Assembly (NCBI RefSeq): GCF_000772535.1
Contig: NZ_JSUM01000014.1
Location: 124,001 to 188,000 of the forward strand
Reading direction: 5' to 3'
Source: Chelonobacter oris
GTDB taxonomy: Bacteria > Pseudomonadota > Gammaproteobacteria > Enterobacterales > Pasteurellaceae
Length of the DNA stretch: 64,000 nt
Every line of letters begins with the position of its first letter. The first letter of the stretch is position 1. The notes below the pieces were generated by a model, which was not told the origin of the DNA, did no database searches, and saw only the letters and a program-made list of their open reading frames with translations. Below are positions 9,089 through 16,435 of this stretch, one piece after another. Made by a program: the position numbers and the translations under genes.

Positions 9089-10552
9089 TCACTGATTATC
9101 CAATCGCCGTTGCAAATCCAGCTGCAACTGACGGCGTGAAATTTTCATTTGGTTCGGCGAGGCGGTTAACGGATAGTAAGCAACCGGTTGTTTAAAACGT
9201 TCAATTTTGTCTTGCAGCCAAAACCGCACTTGTTCCACCAACGCCGTTGAAAACGCAGCGTTGAAACGCAGCATCGCAACCGGTCTGGCGCCGAATTCCT
9301 GATCCGCCAACGGCAATACCACCGCCTGTTCGATCTGCGGAAATTGCTGTAACACCGCTTCAACCTCTTCCGGCTGAATATTTTCGCCACCGGAAATAAA
9401 CATATTATCGATCCGCCCCAGCACCTGCAATTCGCCGTTGTGCCGGCAGCCTCGGTCTTTCGTCTGATACCAGCCTTCTGCGTTCAACAGCGGGACAATC
9501 TTTCCGTCCCGCCAATAACCTTGTGCCAAGCCGGCGCCGCGCAGCCAGATTTCACCGTCACGGATACACAGCTCCCGCCCGTGCAATAACCGCACTTCAG
9601 GCATCAGCGGATGATTTTTGCGGACATATACCGTCGATGCCATCTCGGTCATGCCGTAACCGCTAAAAGTAGTCAAACCAAAGCGCTCCGCGCGGCGACA
9701 CAACGCCGGAGCGATATAACTGCCGCCCAACAAAATGGCTTCGGTCAGCGGTTTTTCGTTATCCGCCCCACTGTTGGACAAATAGTCCAAATAGCGCTGC
9801 AATTGGGTCGGGACCAGTGATACATGGCTGACTTTGCCGACCGATGCATAAAAATCTTCACCGCTAAAATGCAAAACAGCGCCGCTGCTCAACCAGCGCC
9901 AAATAATGCCTTGTCCGGAAACGTGATACAACGGCAGCGACAACAGCCACGATTTGCTGTGGTTAAACGCTAAAAAGCGGTTTACGCCCAACGCATTTTG
10001 CCAATGGGCTGACAAATCGTGCACCACTGCTTTCGGATCACCGCCGGAGCCGGAAGTCAACGTTAAGGTCAGGCTCTGTTGCCATAAATGCGGCGAGGTT
10101 CGTCGATAGCCGATTAAGCGGTAATCTACCGCACTTGGCACAATCCGCTGCGCACTCGTGGTCGGCAATGGCGGCGCAACATAAAATCCGATTTGGTTTT
10201 GTTGCAGAATCCGTTCGATTTTCTGCGGCGGAAATTGCGGATTCAGCGCCATCACCCGTGCGCCCAGCGATAACCCCGCCAAATACAACATCAATTGCTG
10301 TACACTGTTTTTCCCGACCAACGCCAAGCCTTCACCGGATCGCACCCCCTGCCCCGCCAACTGATCGGCAACCTGATCAATCGCACAAAACAGCTGCGGC
10401 CAATCGGGTTCAAGTGCGGTTTTCCCCGCCTTCGGCAAAGACGACAAAAGCAAGCCAGAATCCGATTTCTCACTTGCTTTTTGAGCCGGGCAATAAAGTG
10501 CGCAACGTTTTTCTTCGGCTAAACGAAAAAGGCTGCTGACAACGCCATCCAT
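9089..10552 (-). CDS. menE: 2-succinylbenzoate-CoA ligase
   Basis: Adenylate-forming enzyme of menaquinone synthesis; activates o-succinylbenzoate with ATP and CoA. 487 residues; the phosphate-binding loop is LTSGSGGDPKAVVHD, the A5-type motif is SGYGMTEM and the hinge region is GRIDNMFISGGENIQPEEVE, with a late lysine in NQMKISRRQL. Menaquinone is the electron carrier for fumarate reductase, whose gene begins at the right edge. It begins 3 bases after seqA and is followed 12 bases later by mscK, so expression is probably linked to both. Could be a related AMP ligase, but MenE is well supported by context. Confidence 0.93.
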   Translation of the reverse strand: MDGVVSSLFRLAEEKRCALYCPAQKASEKSDSGLLLSSLPKAGKTALEPDWPQLFCAIDQVADQLAGQGVRSGEGLALVGKNSVQQLMLYLAGLSLGARVMALNPQFPPQKIERILQQNQIGFYVAPPLPTTSAQRIVPSAVDYRLIGYRRTSPHLWQQSLTLTLTSGSGGDPKAVVHDLSAHWQNALGVNRFLAFNHSKSWLLSLPLYHVSGQGIIWRWLSSGAVLHFSGEDFYASVGKVSHVSLVPTQLQRYLDYLSNSGADNEKPLTEAILLGGSYIAPALCRRAERFGLTTFSGYGMTEMASTVYVRKNHPLMPEVRLLHGRELCIRDGEIWLRGAGLAQGYWRDGKIVPLLNAEGWYQTKDRGCRHNGELQVLGRIDNMFISGGENIQPEEVEAVLQQFPQIEQAVVLPLADQEFGARPVAMLRFNAAFSTALVEQVRFWLQDKIERFKQPVAYYPLTASPNQMKISRRQLQLDLQRRLDNQ

Positions 10553-10555
10553 CGT

Positions 10556-11170
10556 TTAACCCGAGAAACAAGCTCTAACTTCGTCAACCAATTCCGCCGG
10601 CAAATGCATCGACGTCATTGCGCCTTCTAACATTAACATTTTACGCTGACTGTTGGTATTGGTGATCACCCAGTACGGCGTTTCCGGAATCTGTTTCGGC
10701 TTAGTGTGATTGCCGGCTTGTAACAACGTGGCTTCATCGCGGGCAAAATAAATACGGGTGCGGCCTTGCAGCGATTCGGCCGCTTGAGCGAAGCTTTCCG
10801 GATTGGCTCGATAAAGTGCGGTCAGAATCATCAAAAAACGCACCACGCCTTTGCTTTCCTGTTGAAAATCCGCCGACTGTAAGACCTTGCTCAAACGGTT
10901 TACGACAAGCTGAATCGCTTCTTGCGACTGTTTTTTCGGCGTCGCTTCAGCCAATTTTTCATCTGCCGCGGCGAACGGTTGCGCCGGCGGCCGGCTCAAG
11001 ATTTGCGTTTCACGATTTTCCGCTGTTACCGCCAATGTTTCCTTCACGGGGTTTTTAGACGATGAAAAATGCAGCAAACGGCGCAGAATATCGGAAGCGC
11101 TTTCGCCAATCGACTGTGTATTGGCGGCAATATATTGATAAAGTTCTTCATCTACTTCAATAATTTTCAT
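10556..11170 (-). CDS. seqA: replication initiation negative regulator SeqA
   Basis: Binds hemimethylated GATC sites, sequesters the origin and limits re-initiation. The N-terminal oligomerisation helix-strand MKIIEVDEELYQYIAANTQ and the C-terminal DNA-binding domain (ATLLQAGNHTKPKQIPETPYWV, NTNSQRKMLML) are clear. At 204 residues it is about 20 longer than the E. coli protein; the extra length is a low-complexity linker (about residues 55-90). First gene of the leftward seqA-menE-mscK run; the divergent ybfF start is 145 bp away, so a bidirectional promoter region lies between. Confidence 0.96.
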   Translation of the reverse strand: MKIIEVDEELYQYIAANTQSIGESASDILRRLLHFSSSKNPVKETLAVTAENRETQILSRPPAQPFAAADEKLAEATPKKQSQEAIQLVVNRLSKVLQSADFQQESKGVVRFLMILTALYRANPESFAQAAESLQGRTRIYFARDEATLLQAGNHTKPKQIPETPYWVITNTNSQRKMLMLEGAMTSMHLPAELVDEVRACFSG

Positions 11171-11314
11171 CGTTCTCTCCTTTCTTGTTCTATTGTCCGT
11201 TGCCGGGCGGCGATGCCTTTTCCCTGTCGGCTTGAACAGACGGCTTGATTCCCTGGCTAATTTGGCACATTATACCGATTTCATCAACATTAAACCATGA
11301 CTTAACGGTAGCAA

Positions 11315-12103
11315 ATGACTGAAAATCCATTATTAAACCATCAATTACAACAACCGCAACAGCCCGACCGAAAATTGCCGACGCTGGTTTTTTTGCATGG
11401 TCTGTTCGGTGACATGAATAATCTCGGCGTGCTTGCCCGTGCCTATTATGAACGCTTTCCGATACTGCGGGTTGATTTGCGCAATCACGGCCATTCGTTT
11501 CACAGCGACCAAATGGATTATGCCTTAATGGCGGAGGATGTCATTCGACTGCTGGATTGGTTGCAACTGGACAATATTATCTTAATCGGACATTCAATGG
11601 GCGGTAAAACGGCAATGCGTGTCGCCTCGACAATTCCGCAGCGGGTAGAAAAGCTGGTTGTGCTGGATATCGCCCCGATCAGCTATCAGGAACACCATCA
11701 TGACGATGTGTTTGCCGCGCTACTGGCGGTTCAAGCCGCCCGCCCCGCCAACCGACAACAGGCTAAGCCGATTCTAAGTCGTTATATCCAATCGGAGGGC
11801 ATTCAGCAATTTATGCTGAAATCCTTTTCAGCACAACACGAACAGGCTTTTTTGTTCAATCTGACCGCACTTTATCACTGTTATCCCGAATTGATGGCTT
11901 GGCAGCCGGTTGCTTGCGACGTTCCGACTTTATTCATAAAAGGCGGAAAATCCGACTATATTCTGCCGCAGTACCGCGATACGATCTTGGCGCAATTTCC
12001 GAATGCGACATCATTTACTATTGCACAAGGCTCGCACTGGATCCATGCCGATCACCCAAATGCGGTCATCAATGCGATTAACCGCTTCTTATCGCTTGGG
12101 TAA
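11315..12103 (+). CDS. ybfF: alpha/beta-hydrolase esterase YbfF
   Basis: Small cytoplasmic alpha/beta-hydrolase of 262 residues. The oxyanion segment VFLHGLFGDMNN, nucleophile elbow GHSMGG (Ser) and a late GSHWIHAD histidine complete a Ser-Asp/Glu-His triad. E. coli YbfF hydrolyses short acyl esters including acyl-CoA; the physiological substrate is unknown. It is divergent to seqA, as in E. coli and H. influenzae, and precedes ybfE-fldA-fur on the same strand. Confidence 0.92.
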   Translation: MTENPLLNHQLQQPQQPDRKLPTLVFLHGLFGDMNNLGVLARAYYERFPILRVDLRNHGHSFHSDQMDYALMAEDVIRLLDWLQLDNIILIGHSMGGKTAMRVASTIPQRVEKLVVLDIAPISYQEHHHDDVFAALLAVQAARPANRQQAKPILSRYIQSEGIQQFMLKSFSAQHEQAFLFNLTALYHCYPELMAWQPVACDVPTLFIKGGKSDYILPQYRDTILAQFPNATSFTIAQGSHWIHADHPNAVINAINRFLSLG

Positions 12104-12141
12104 GGTCGCTCGCGGCGATTTATCTTTATGACAAATTGTGC

Positions 12142-12147
12142 TATAGT
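12142..12147 (+). promoter_or_regulatory. candidate -10 for ybfE-fldA
   Basis: TATAGT, 50 bp before the ybfE start, with a weak TTTATC -35-like hexamer 17 bases upstream. The Fur-box-like site begins 9 bases downstream, so bound Fur would block the start of transcription. Confidence 0.45.
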
Positions 12148-12155
12148 GCGCCAAC

Positions 12156-12170
12156 TCAAAATCATTCTCA
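12156..12170 (+). promoter_or_regulatory. Fur-box-like operator upstream of ybfE-fldA
   Basis: TCAAAATCATTCTCA matches the 7-1-7 Fur inverted repeat (TGATAAT-N-ATTATCA) at 11 of 14 positions. It overlaps the expected +1 region of the promoter at 12142. Flavodoxin replaces ferredoxin under iron starvation, so Fur repression of this ybfE-fldA transcript would make physiological sense. No LexA box (CTGT-N8-ACAG) is seen, although E. coli ybfE is called LexA-regulated. Confidence 0.5.
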
Positions 12171-12196
12171 ATTAAGCGGCTTATCGTATTTGGTTT

Positions 12197-12484
12197 ATGG
12201 CAAAACAAGAATCAGATTGCATTACGTTGGATTTATTCCATAATCTTCCCAAAGTCGGACGGCCAAAAACCAATCCTTTAACCCGAGAACAGCAGGCTCG
12301 GATTAACAAGCGTAACCAATTACGCCGTGATCGCGCCTCCGGTTTAAAACGGGTCGAGTTAAAACTGCACACCGGCCTTATCGATCGCTTACAGCAGTTA
12401 GCCGAACGGCAGGGCATTAATCGGGCGCAGTTGATTGAGAACGTACTGACCGAATATTTAAGCATGACGGAACAACAAAAATAG
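12197..12484 (+). CDS. ybfE: YbfE family small DNA-binding-like protein
   Basis: 95-residue basic protein conserved upstream of fldA in enterobacteria and Pasteurellaceae. The middle and C-terminal parts (RVELKLHTGLIDRLQQLAERQGINRAQLIENVL) look like a ribbon-helix-helix module, so DNA binding is plausible; no target is known. The N terminus has a basic RPKTNPLTREQQARINKRNQ stretch. It ends 10 bases before fldA and is probably co-transcribed with it. The start ATG (MAKQESDCITLDL) fits the family. Confidence 0.88.
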   Translation: MAKQESDCITLDLFHNLPKVGRPKTNPLTREQQARINKRNQLRRDRASGLKRVELKLHTGLIDRLQQLAERQGINRAQLIENVLTEYLSMTEQQK

Positions 12485-12494
12485 GATAGAAAAC

Positions 12495-13019
12495 ATGGCA
12501 ATTGTTGGTTTATTTTATGGCAGCGACACCGGCAACACCGAGAATATCGCGAAAATGATCCAAAAGAAACTGGGCGATAACGTGGTGGATATTCGTGATA
12601 TTGCCAAAAGCAGCAAAGAAGATATTAGCGCCTACGATTTTATTTTAATCGGCATCCCGACGTGGTATTACGGCGAGGCGCAAGCCGATTGGGACGATTT
12701 TTTCCCTACGCTGGAAGAAATTGACTTCACGGATAAAATTGTCGGCATTTTCGGTTGCGGTGATCAGGAAGATTATGCAGAATATTTCTGTGATGCCATG
12801 GGCACCGTCCGCAATATCATTGAACCGCACGGTGCGACCATCGTCGGTCACTGGCCGACCGAAGGCTACAGCTTTGAAGCCTCGCAAGCCTTGGTTGACG
12901 GCAATACCTTTGTCGGGTTGTGTATCGATGAAGATCGTCAGCCCGAGCTGACCGAACAGCGTGTCAGTGCCTGGGTTAAACAAATTTATGACGAGATGTA
13001 TCTGGCTGAACTGGTTTAA
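12495..13019 (+). CDS. fldA: flavodoxin I
   Basis: FMN-binding electron carrier of 174 residues, long-chain type. The phosphate-binding loop GSDTGNTENIAKMIQ is at residues 9-23; the flavin-stacking segments PTWYYGEAQADWDDF and GCGDQEDYAEYF follow. It donates electrons to enzymes such as pyruvate formate-lyase activase, IspG/H and ribonucleotide reductase activase. It lies between ybfE and fur, an arrangement conserved with E. coli (fldA-fur); a separate promoter precedes fur. Confidence 0.97.
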   Translation: MAIVGLFYGSDTGNTENIAKMIQKKLGDNVVDIRDIAKSSKEDISAYDFILIGIPTWYYGEAQADWDDFFPTLEEIDFTDKIVGIFGCGDQEDYAEYFCDAMGTVRNIIEPHGATIVGHWPTEGYSFEASQALVDGNTFVGLCIDEDRQPELTEQRVSAWVKQIYDEMYLAELV

Positions 13020-13055
13020 TCGTCGGAACCTATCAGAATTATTTTAAGTCACTAT

Positions 13056-13084
13056 TTGCAATTGATAAGTATTCCCCATAGAAT
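13056..13084 (+). promoter_or_regulatory. fur promoter with embedded Fur-like site
   Basis: TTGCAA, a 17-bp spacer and TAGAAT form a strong sigma-70 promoter ending 83 bp before the fur ATG. The spacer includes TGATAAGTATTCCCC (13063-13077), matching the Fur 7-1-7 repeat at 10 of 14 positions with a near-perfect left arm, suggesting autoregulation. The promoter is clear; the operator is tentative. Confidence 0.6.
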
Positions 13085-13167
13085 ATGAGGACTATGTACA
13101 AATTTATAGCGACTTTAACCGGATTTCATTCCGCCAAGCAACGACAGCTATTCGATACGAGGTTAAT

Positions 13168-13617
13168 ATGTCTGAAGAGAACATTAAATTACTAAAAAAA
13201 GCCGGGTTGAAAATTACCGAACCGCGCTTGAAAATTTTGGCGTTGATGCAAAATAACCACAACACCGAATACCAACATTTCTCTGCCGAAGACATCTATA
13301 AAATGTTGTTGGAGCAAGGGGAAGAAATCGGGTTGGCAACGGTATACCGCGTGTTGAACCAGTTTGACGAGGCCGACATTCTGACCCGCCACAACTTCGA
13401 AGGCAACAAATCCGTATTTGAACTGGCGCCTGTCGATCACCACGATCATATCATTTGCATGGACTGCGGCAAAGTGATTGAATTTAGCGATGACGTCATT
13501 GAAAAGCGCCAACGTGAAATCAGCAAAGAATACGGTATTCAATTGGAAAACCACAGCCTTTACCTGTACGGCAAATGCAATAACATTAAAAATTGCGACG
13601 AGCCGAACAAGAAATAA
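13168..13617 (+). CDS. fur: ferric uptake regulator
   Basis: Iron-responsive repressor, 149 residues. N-terminal winged helix (LKKAGLKITEPRLKILALMQ; GLATVYRVLNQFDEADILTRH recognition region), metal-binding histidines (DHHDHIICMDCGKVIEF with a Cys-x2-Cys) and a C-terminal KCNNIKNCDEPNKK. Three candidate targets lie in this window: the ybfE-fldA promoter, its own promoter, and a small-RNA-like transcription unit before tyrS. A paired-uptake-sequence hairpin terminator follows. Confidence 0.98.
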   Translation: MSEENIKLLKKAGLKITEPRLKILALMQNNHNTEYQHFSAEDIYKMLLEQGEEIGLATVYRVLNQFDEADILTRHNFEGNKSVFELAPVDHHDHIICMDCGKVIEFSDDVIEKRQREISKEYGIQLENHSLYLYGKCNNIKNCDEPNKK

Positions 13618-13630
13618 GCGAAAATTGTTC

Positions 13631-13660
13631 AAACCGCACTTTGAAAGTGCGGTTTTTAAT
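13631..13660 (+). terminator. fur terminator made of an inverted uptake-sequence pair
   Basis: A perfect 12-bp-armed inverted repeat with a one-base centre (13631-13655) followed by a T run. Each arm contains the 9-bp uptake core (ACCGCACTT / AAGTGCGGT). Such pairs commonly serve as terminators in this family. The convergent gene poxB ends at 13675, so it may work in both directions. Confidence 0.85.
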
Positions 13661-13674
13661 ATTCGGCTTCGGAC

Positions 13675-15411
13675 TTAAAATAGCTCTTTCAAGTGCCCCA
13701 GATTGCTTTTCGCCGTATCCACCACGTCAGCAACTTCACCCGCATACAGTTTTTTCGTCATTGATGTCATAAATCCCCGCATTTGCGCCAAGCTCGGATG
13801 TGGCGGCAGGCTCAACGCATCAGAATTGGTGTAAATATTCACCAATGCCGGACCATCGTGGGCAAACGCCTGTCGCATCACCGCCTCAACTTCTGCGGTC
13901 TTGTGTACCGCAAAACCTTTGATATCCATCAGGTCGGCAATTTTGTCAAACGGCGGGTTCACCATATCCGTTTGCCAATCCACCAAGCCCGACACCTGCA
14001 TCTCCAGTTTCACCATGCCCAACGCGCGATTGTTAAACAAAATAATTTTGATCGGCAGCTTATATTGCATGATCGTTGCCAAATCGCCCAGCAACATCGA
14101 TAACCCTCCGTCGCCGCACAAGGCAACTACCTGCCGCCGGCTCGATACCGAAGCGCCGATTGCCATCGGCATTGCATTTGCCATCGAACCGTGGTTAAAC
14201 GAACCGGTCAGATAGCGGTTTTTCTTACGTTTGATAAAACGTGCAGCCCAAACGGATGTCATGCCGGTATCGACCGTAATCACCGCATCATCGGCTGCCA
14301 ATTCACTGACCAAATGCGCAACATATTCAGGCTGAATATGGTCTTCACTGCCTTTATTTTCAATATAATGTGCGAAATTGGCTTCGGATTTTCGGAAAGC
14401 CTGTTGCATACTGTCCAGAAAAGTGCGGTCGGTATGTTGATCCAGCAACGGCAGCAAGGCACGAACGGTATCACCGACATCGCCTGCTAAACCCAAATCC
14501 ACTTTGGCACGGCGCCCCAAACGCGCAGGCTCAATATCGACCTGAATAATTTTGTTGTCGGTCGGCAGGAATTCGGCATACGGAAAATCACACCCCAACA
14601 TCACCAAGACTTCAGCTTTGTTACAGGCATCATAACCGGATTGGTAACCCAACTGACCGTTTAAACCGGCACGATATTCATTATCATCGCTGTCAAAGAA
14701 GATTTTTCCTCTAAAGGTATAACAAATCGGCGCCTGCAACTTCGCAGCCAGCATTTTGACCTCTTCGACCGCATGTTGACAGCCGTGACCGCAATACAAC
14801 GTAATATTTTTATAGTGATTCAACAGTGCGGCAGCCTGTTGCAATTGGCTGTCGCTCGGGCGATAAACCGCACTTGGAGGATAAGTGATTTCCGAAGTCG
14901 GAATTTCCACCGCTTTCGCCGAAGCGACATCCCCCGGCAACCCCACTACCGATACGCCTTTTTGCGATATTGCCGTCTGAATCGCCGATTGCATCATGTG
15001 TGGGAATTGTTGCGCCGTGTTCGCTACCGCAACAAATTTACTGCAATCCTGAAACAGATAATAAGGGTTGGTTTCTTGAAAATAATCTTGTGCGAATTTG
15101 TGAGAAGGGCAGGTACTGGCAATCGCAATCACCGGATTGCCTGAACGATTGGCGTCATATAATCCGTTAATCAAATGAACATGACCGGGGCCGGAACTGC
15201 CCATACAGCAACCGATGCCGTTCAGCTCGGCATCCATTGACGCGGCATATGCCGCAACTTCTTCATGCCGAACGTGAATCCACTCTAGTTTTCCGCTGCT
15301 GCGAATAGCCGCATTAACCGGATTCAAACTGTCGCCGGTAATCGCATAAACCCGTTTTACGCCGGCCTGTAACAACATATCCACCAACTGATCCGCCACT
15401 GTTTTGCCCAT
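13675..15411 (-). CDS. poxB: pyruvate dehydrogenase (quinone) / pyruvate oxidase
   Basis: Peripheral membrane flavoprotein: pyruvate + quinone gives acetate + CO2 + quinol, with ThDP and FAD. 578 residues (E. coli PoxB 572). Seen: ThDP Glu region HVRHEEVAAYAASMDAEL, GSSGPGHVHLINGLYDA, the GDGGLSMLLGDLATIMQYKLPI ThDP-Mg motif, and a C-terminal tail resembling the lipid-binding peptide of PoxB. The start chosen is the ATG with a strong AGGAGG-type ribosome site (MGKTVADQLVDML); 20 in-frame codons upstream are AT-rich and unlike the family. It stands alone between fur and ubiG. Confidence 0.92.
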   Translation of the reverse strand: MGKTVADQLVDMLLQAGVKRVYAITGDSLNPVNAAIRSSGKLEWIHVRHEEVAAYAASMDAELNGIGCCMGSSGPGHVHLINGLYDANRSGNPVIAIASTCPSHKFAQDYFQETNPYYLFQDCSKFVAVANTAQQFPHMMQSAIQTAISQKGVSVVGLPGDVASAKAVEIPTSEITYPPSAVYRPSDSQLQQAAALLNHYKNITLYCGHGCQHAVEEVKMLAAKLQAPICYTFRGKIFFDSDDNEYRAGLNGQLGYQSGYDACNKAEVLVMLGCDFPYAEFLPTDNKIIQVDIEPARLGRRAKVDLGLAGDVGDTVRALLPLLDQHTDRTFLDSMQQAFRKSEANFAHYIENKGSEDHIQPEYVAHLVSELAADDAVITVDTGMTSVWAARFIKRKKNRYLTGSFNHGSMANAMPMAIGASVSSRRQVVALCGDGGLSMLLGDLATIMQYKLPIKIILFNNRALGMVKLEMQVSGLVDWQTDMVNPPFDKIADLMDIKGFAVHKTAEVEAVMRQAFAHDGPALVNIYTNSDALSLPPHPSLAQMRGFMTSMTKKLYAGEVADVVDTAKSNLGHLKELF

Positions 15412-15506
15412 ATCTTCCTCCTGTTGAAGATTATTTTTTAATCGACAACAAAAAAAATAGCAAAAAAACAACGGTATTAAAAGGATATTTTCCGCAACAA
15501 TGCGGT

Positions 15507-16229
15507 TTATTTATGTTTGACCGCCAACATATAATTAGCCCTCACATCTTGATTCAGACGAAAACGACCGCTTAACGGATTATAGTGATAACCGACCATA
15601 TCCACACACGCTAAATCCGCTTCATCGCACCAGCCCAACAGCTCCGACGGTTTGATAAATTTCTCATAATCATGTGTGCCTCGCGGTAACATTTTCAACA
15701 CGTATTCCGCCCCGATTACCACCAACGCCCAAGCTTTCAATGTGCGGTTTATCGTAGAAAAAAACAGCACGCCGTTTTTGTTCAGCAGTGCCCGACAGCT
15801 TTGCACAACCGCACGGGGATCCGGAACATGTTCCAGCATTTCCATACAAGTAACAACGTCAAATTTTTCAGCTTGTCGTTGCTGTAAATCCGTTAAAAAA
15901 TCTTCGATTGTGGTTTGACGATAATCAATTTGCAACCCGCTTGCAATCGCATGTTCACGCGCGATTTGAAGCGGCTGCGGCGACATATCGATTCCGATCA
16001 CGCTTGCGCCTTGTCGTGCCATGCTTTCCGACAAAATACCGCCGCCACAGCCGACATCCAGCACCCGTTTGCCGAATAAACCGCCTGCTTGACGCAGAAT
16101 ATATGCCGAACGCAATGGATTCAAGCGGTGAATCGGCTTAAAATCCCCCTCCGGATCCCACCAGTTTGCCGCCATTCCGGCAAATTTTTCTATTTCTCGT
16201 TGATCAACATTTTGCATGATTGTATCCAT
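15507..16229 (-). CDS. ubiG: ubiquinone biosynthesis O-methyltransferase
   Basis: SAM-dependent enzyme performing both O-methylations of ubiquinone synthesis. 240 residues; the family N-terminal block [23 protein letters not shown] motif [17 protein letters not shown] and motif region [15 protein letters not shown] are intact. The start is either the listed ATG ([10 protein letters not shown]) or the ATG four codons later; both have weak ribosome sites. Divergent from gyrA, as in E. coli where ubiG and gyrA are neighbours. Confidence 0.97.
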   Translation of the reverse strand: MDTIMQNVDQREIEKFAGMAANWWDPEGDFKPIHRLNPLRSAYILRQAGGLFGKRVLDVGCGGGILSESMARQGASVIGIDMSPQPLQIAREHAIASGLQIDYRQTTIEDFLTDLQQRQAEKFDVVTCMEMLEHVPDPRAVVQSCRALLNKNGVLFFSTINRTLKAWALVVIGAEYVLKMLPRGTHDYEKFIKPSELLGWCDEADLACVDMVGYHYNPLSGRFRLNQDVRANYMLAVKHK

Positions 16230-16345
16230 TTCTCGTTATGACCGATACCGCACTTCGCCTTCATTTCAGAGCGGCGGACAAGCTTTTCATTATGCAGAAT
16301 TCTTGCATAAAATTCACTATAAAATTAGGGAAAGACTGGCCTTTA

Positions 16346-16354
16346 TGCTATAAT
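16346..16354 (+). promoter_or_regulatory. extended -10 promoter of gyrA
   Basis: TGCTATAAT, a perfect extended -10 (TGN-TATAAT), 82 bp before the gyrA ATG. No good -35 hexamer is seen at 16-18 bp. Gyrase promoters in other bacteria respond to supercoiling mostly through the -10 region, so the sparse -35 is compatible with relaxation control, but that is inference. Confidence 0.65.
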
Positions 16355-16435
16355 TTTTCCACTTTTCATTAACGGTTTACGACTTGAGCAAGCCGTTTTT
16401 TGAGCTTTATATTCAGTCAATCAGGAAAACTTTGA

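Noticed and set aside
12100-12196. LexA box before ybfE
   Set aside because: No CTGT-N8-ACAG motif; a Fur-like site is present instead.
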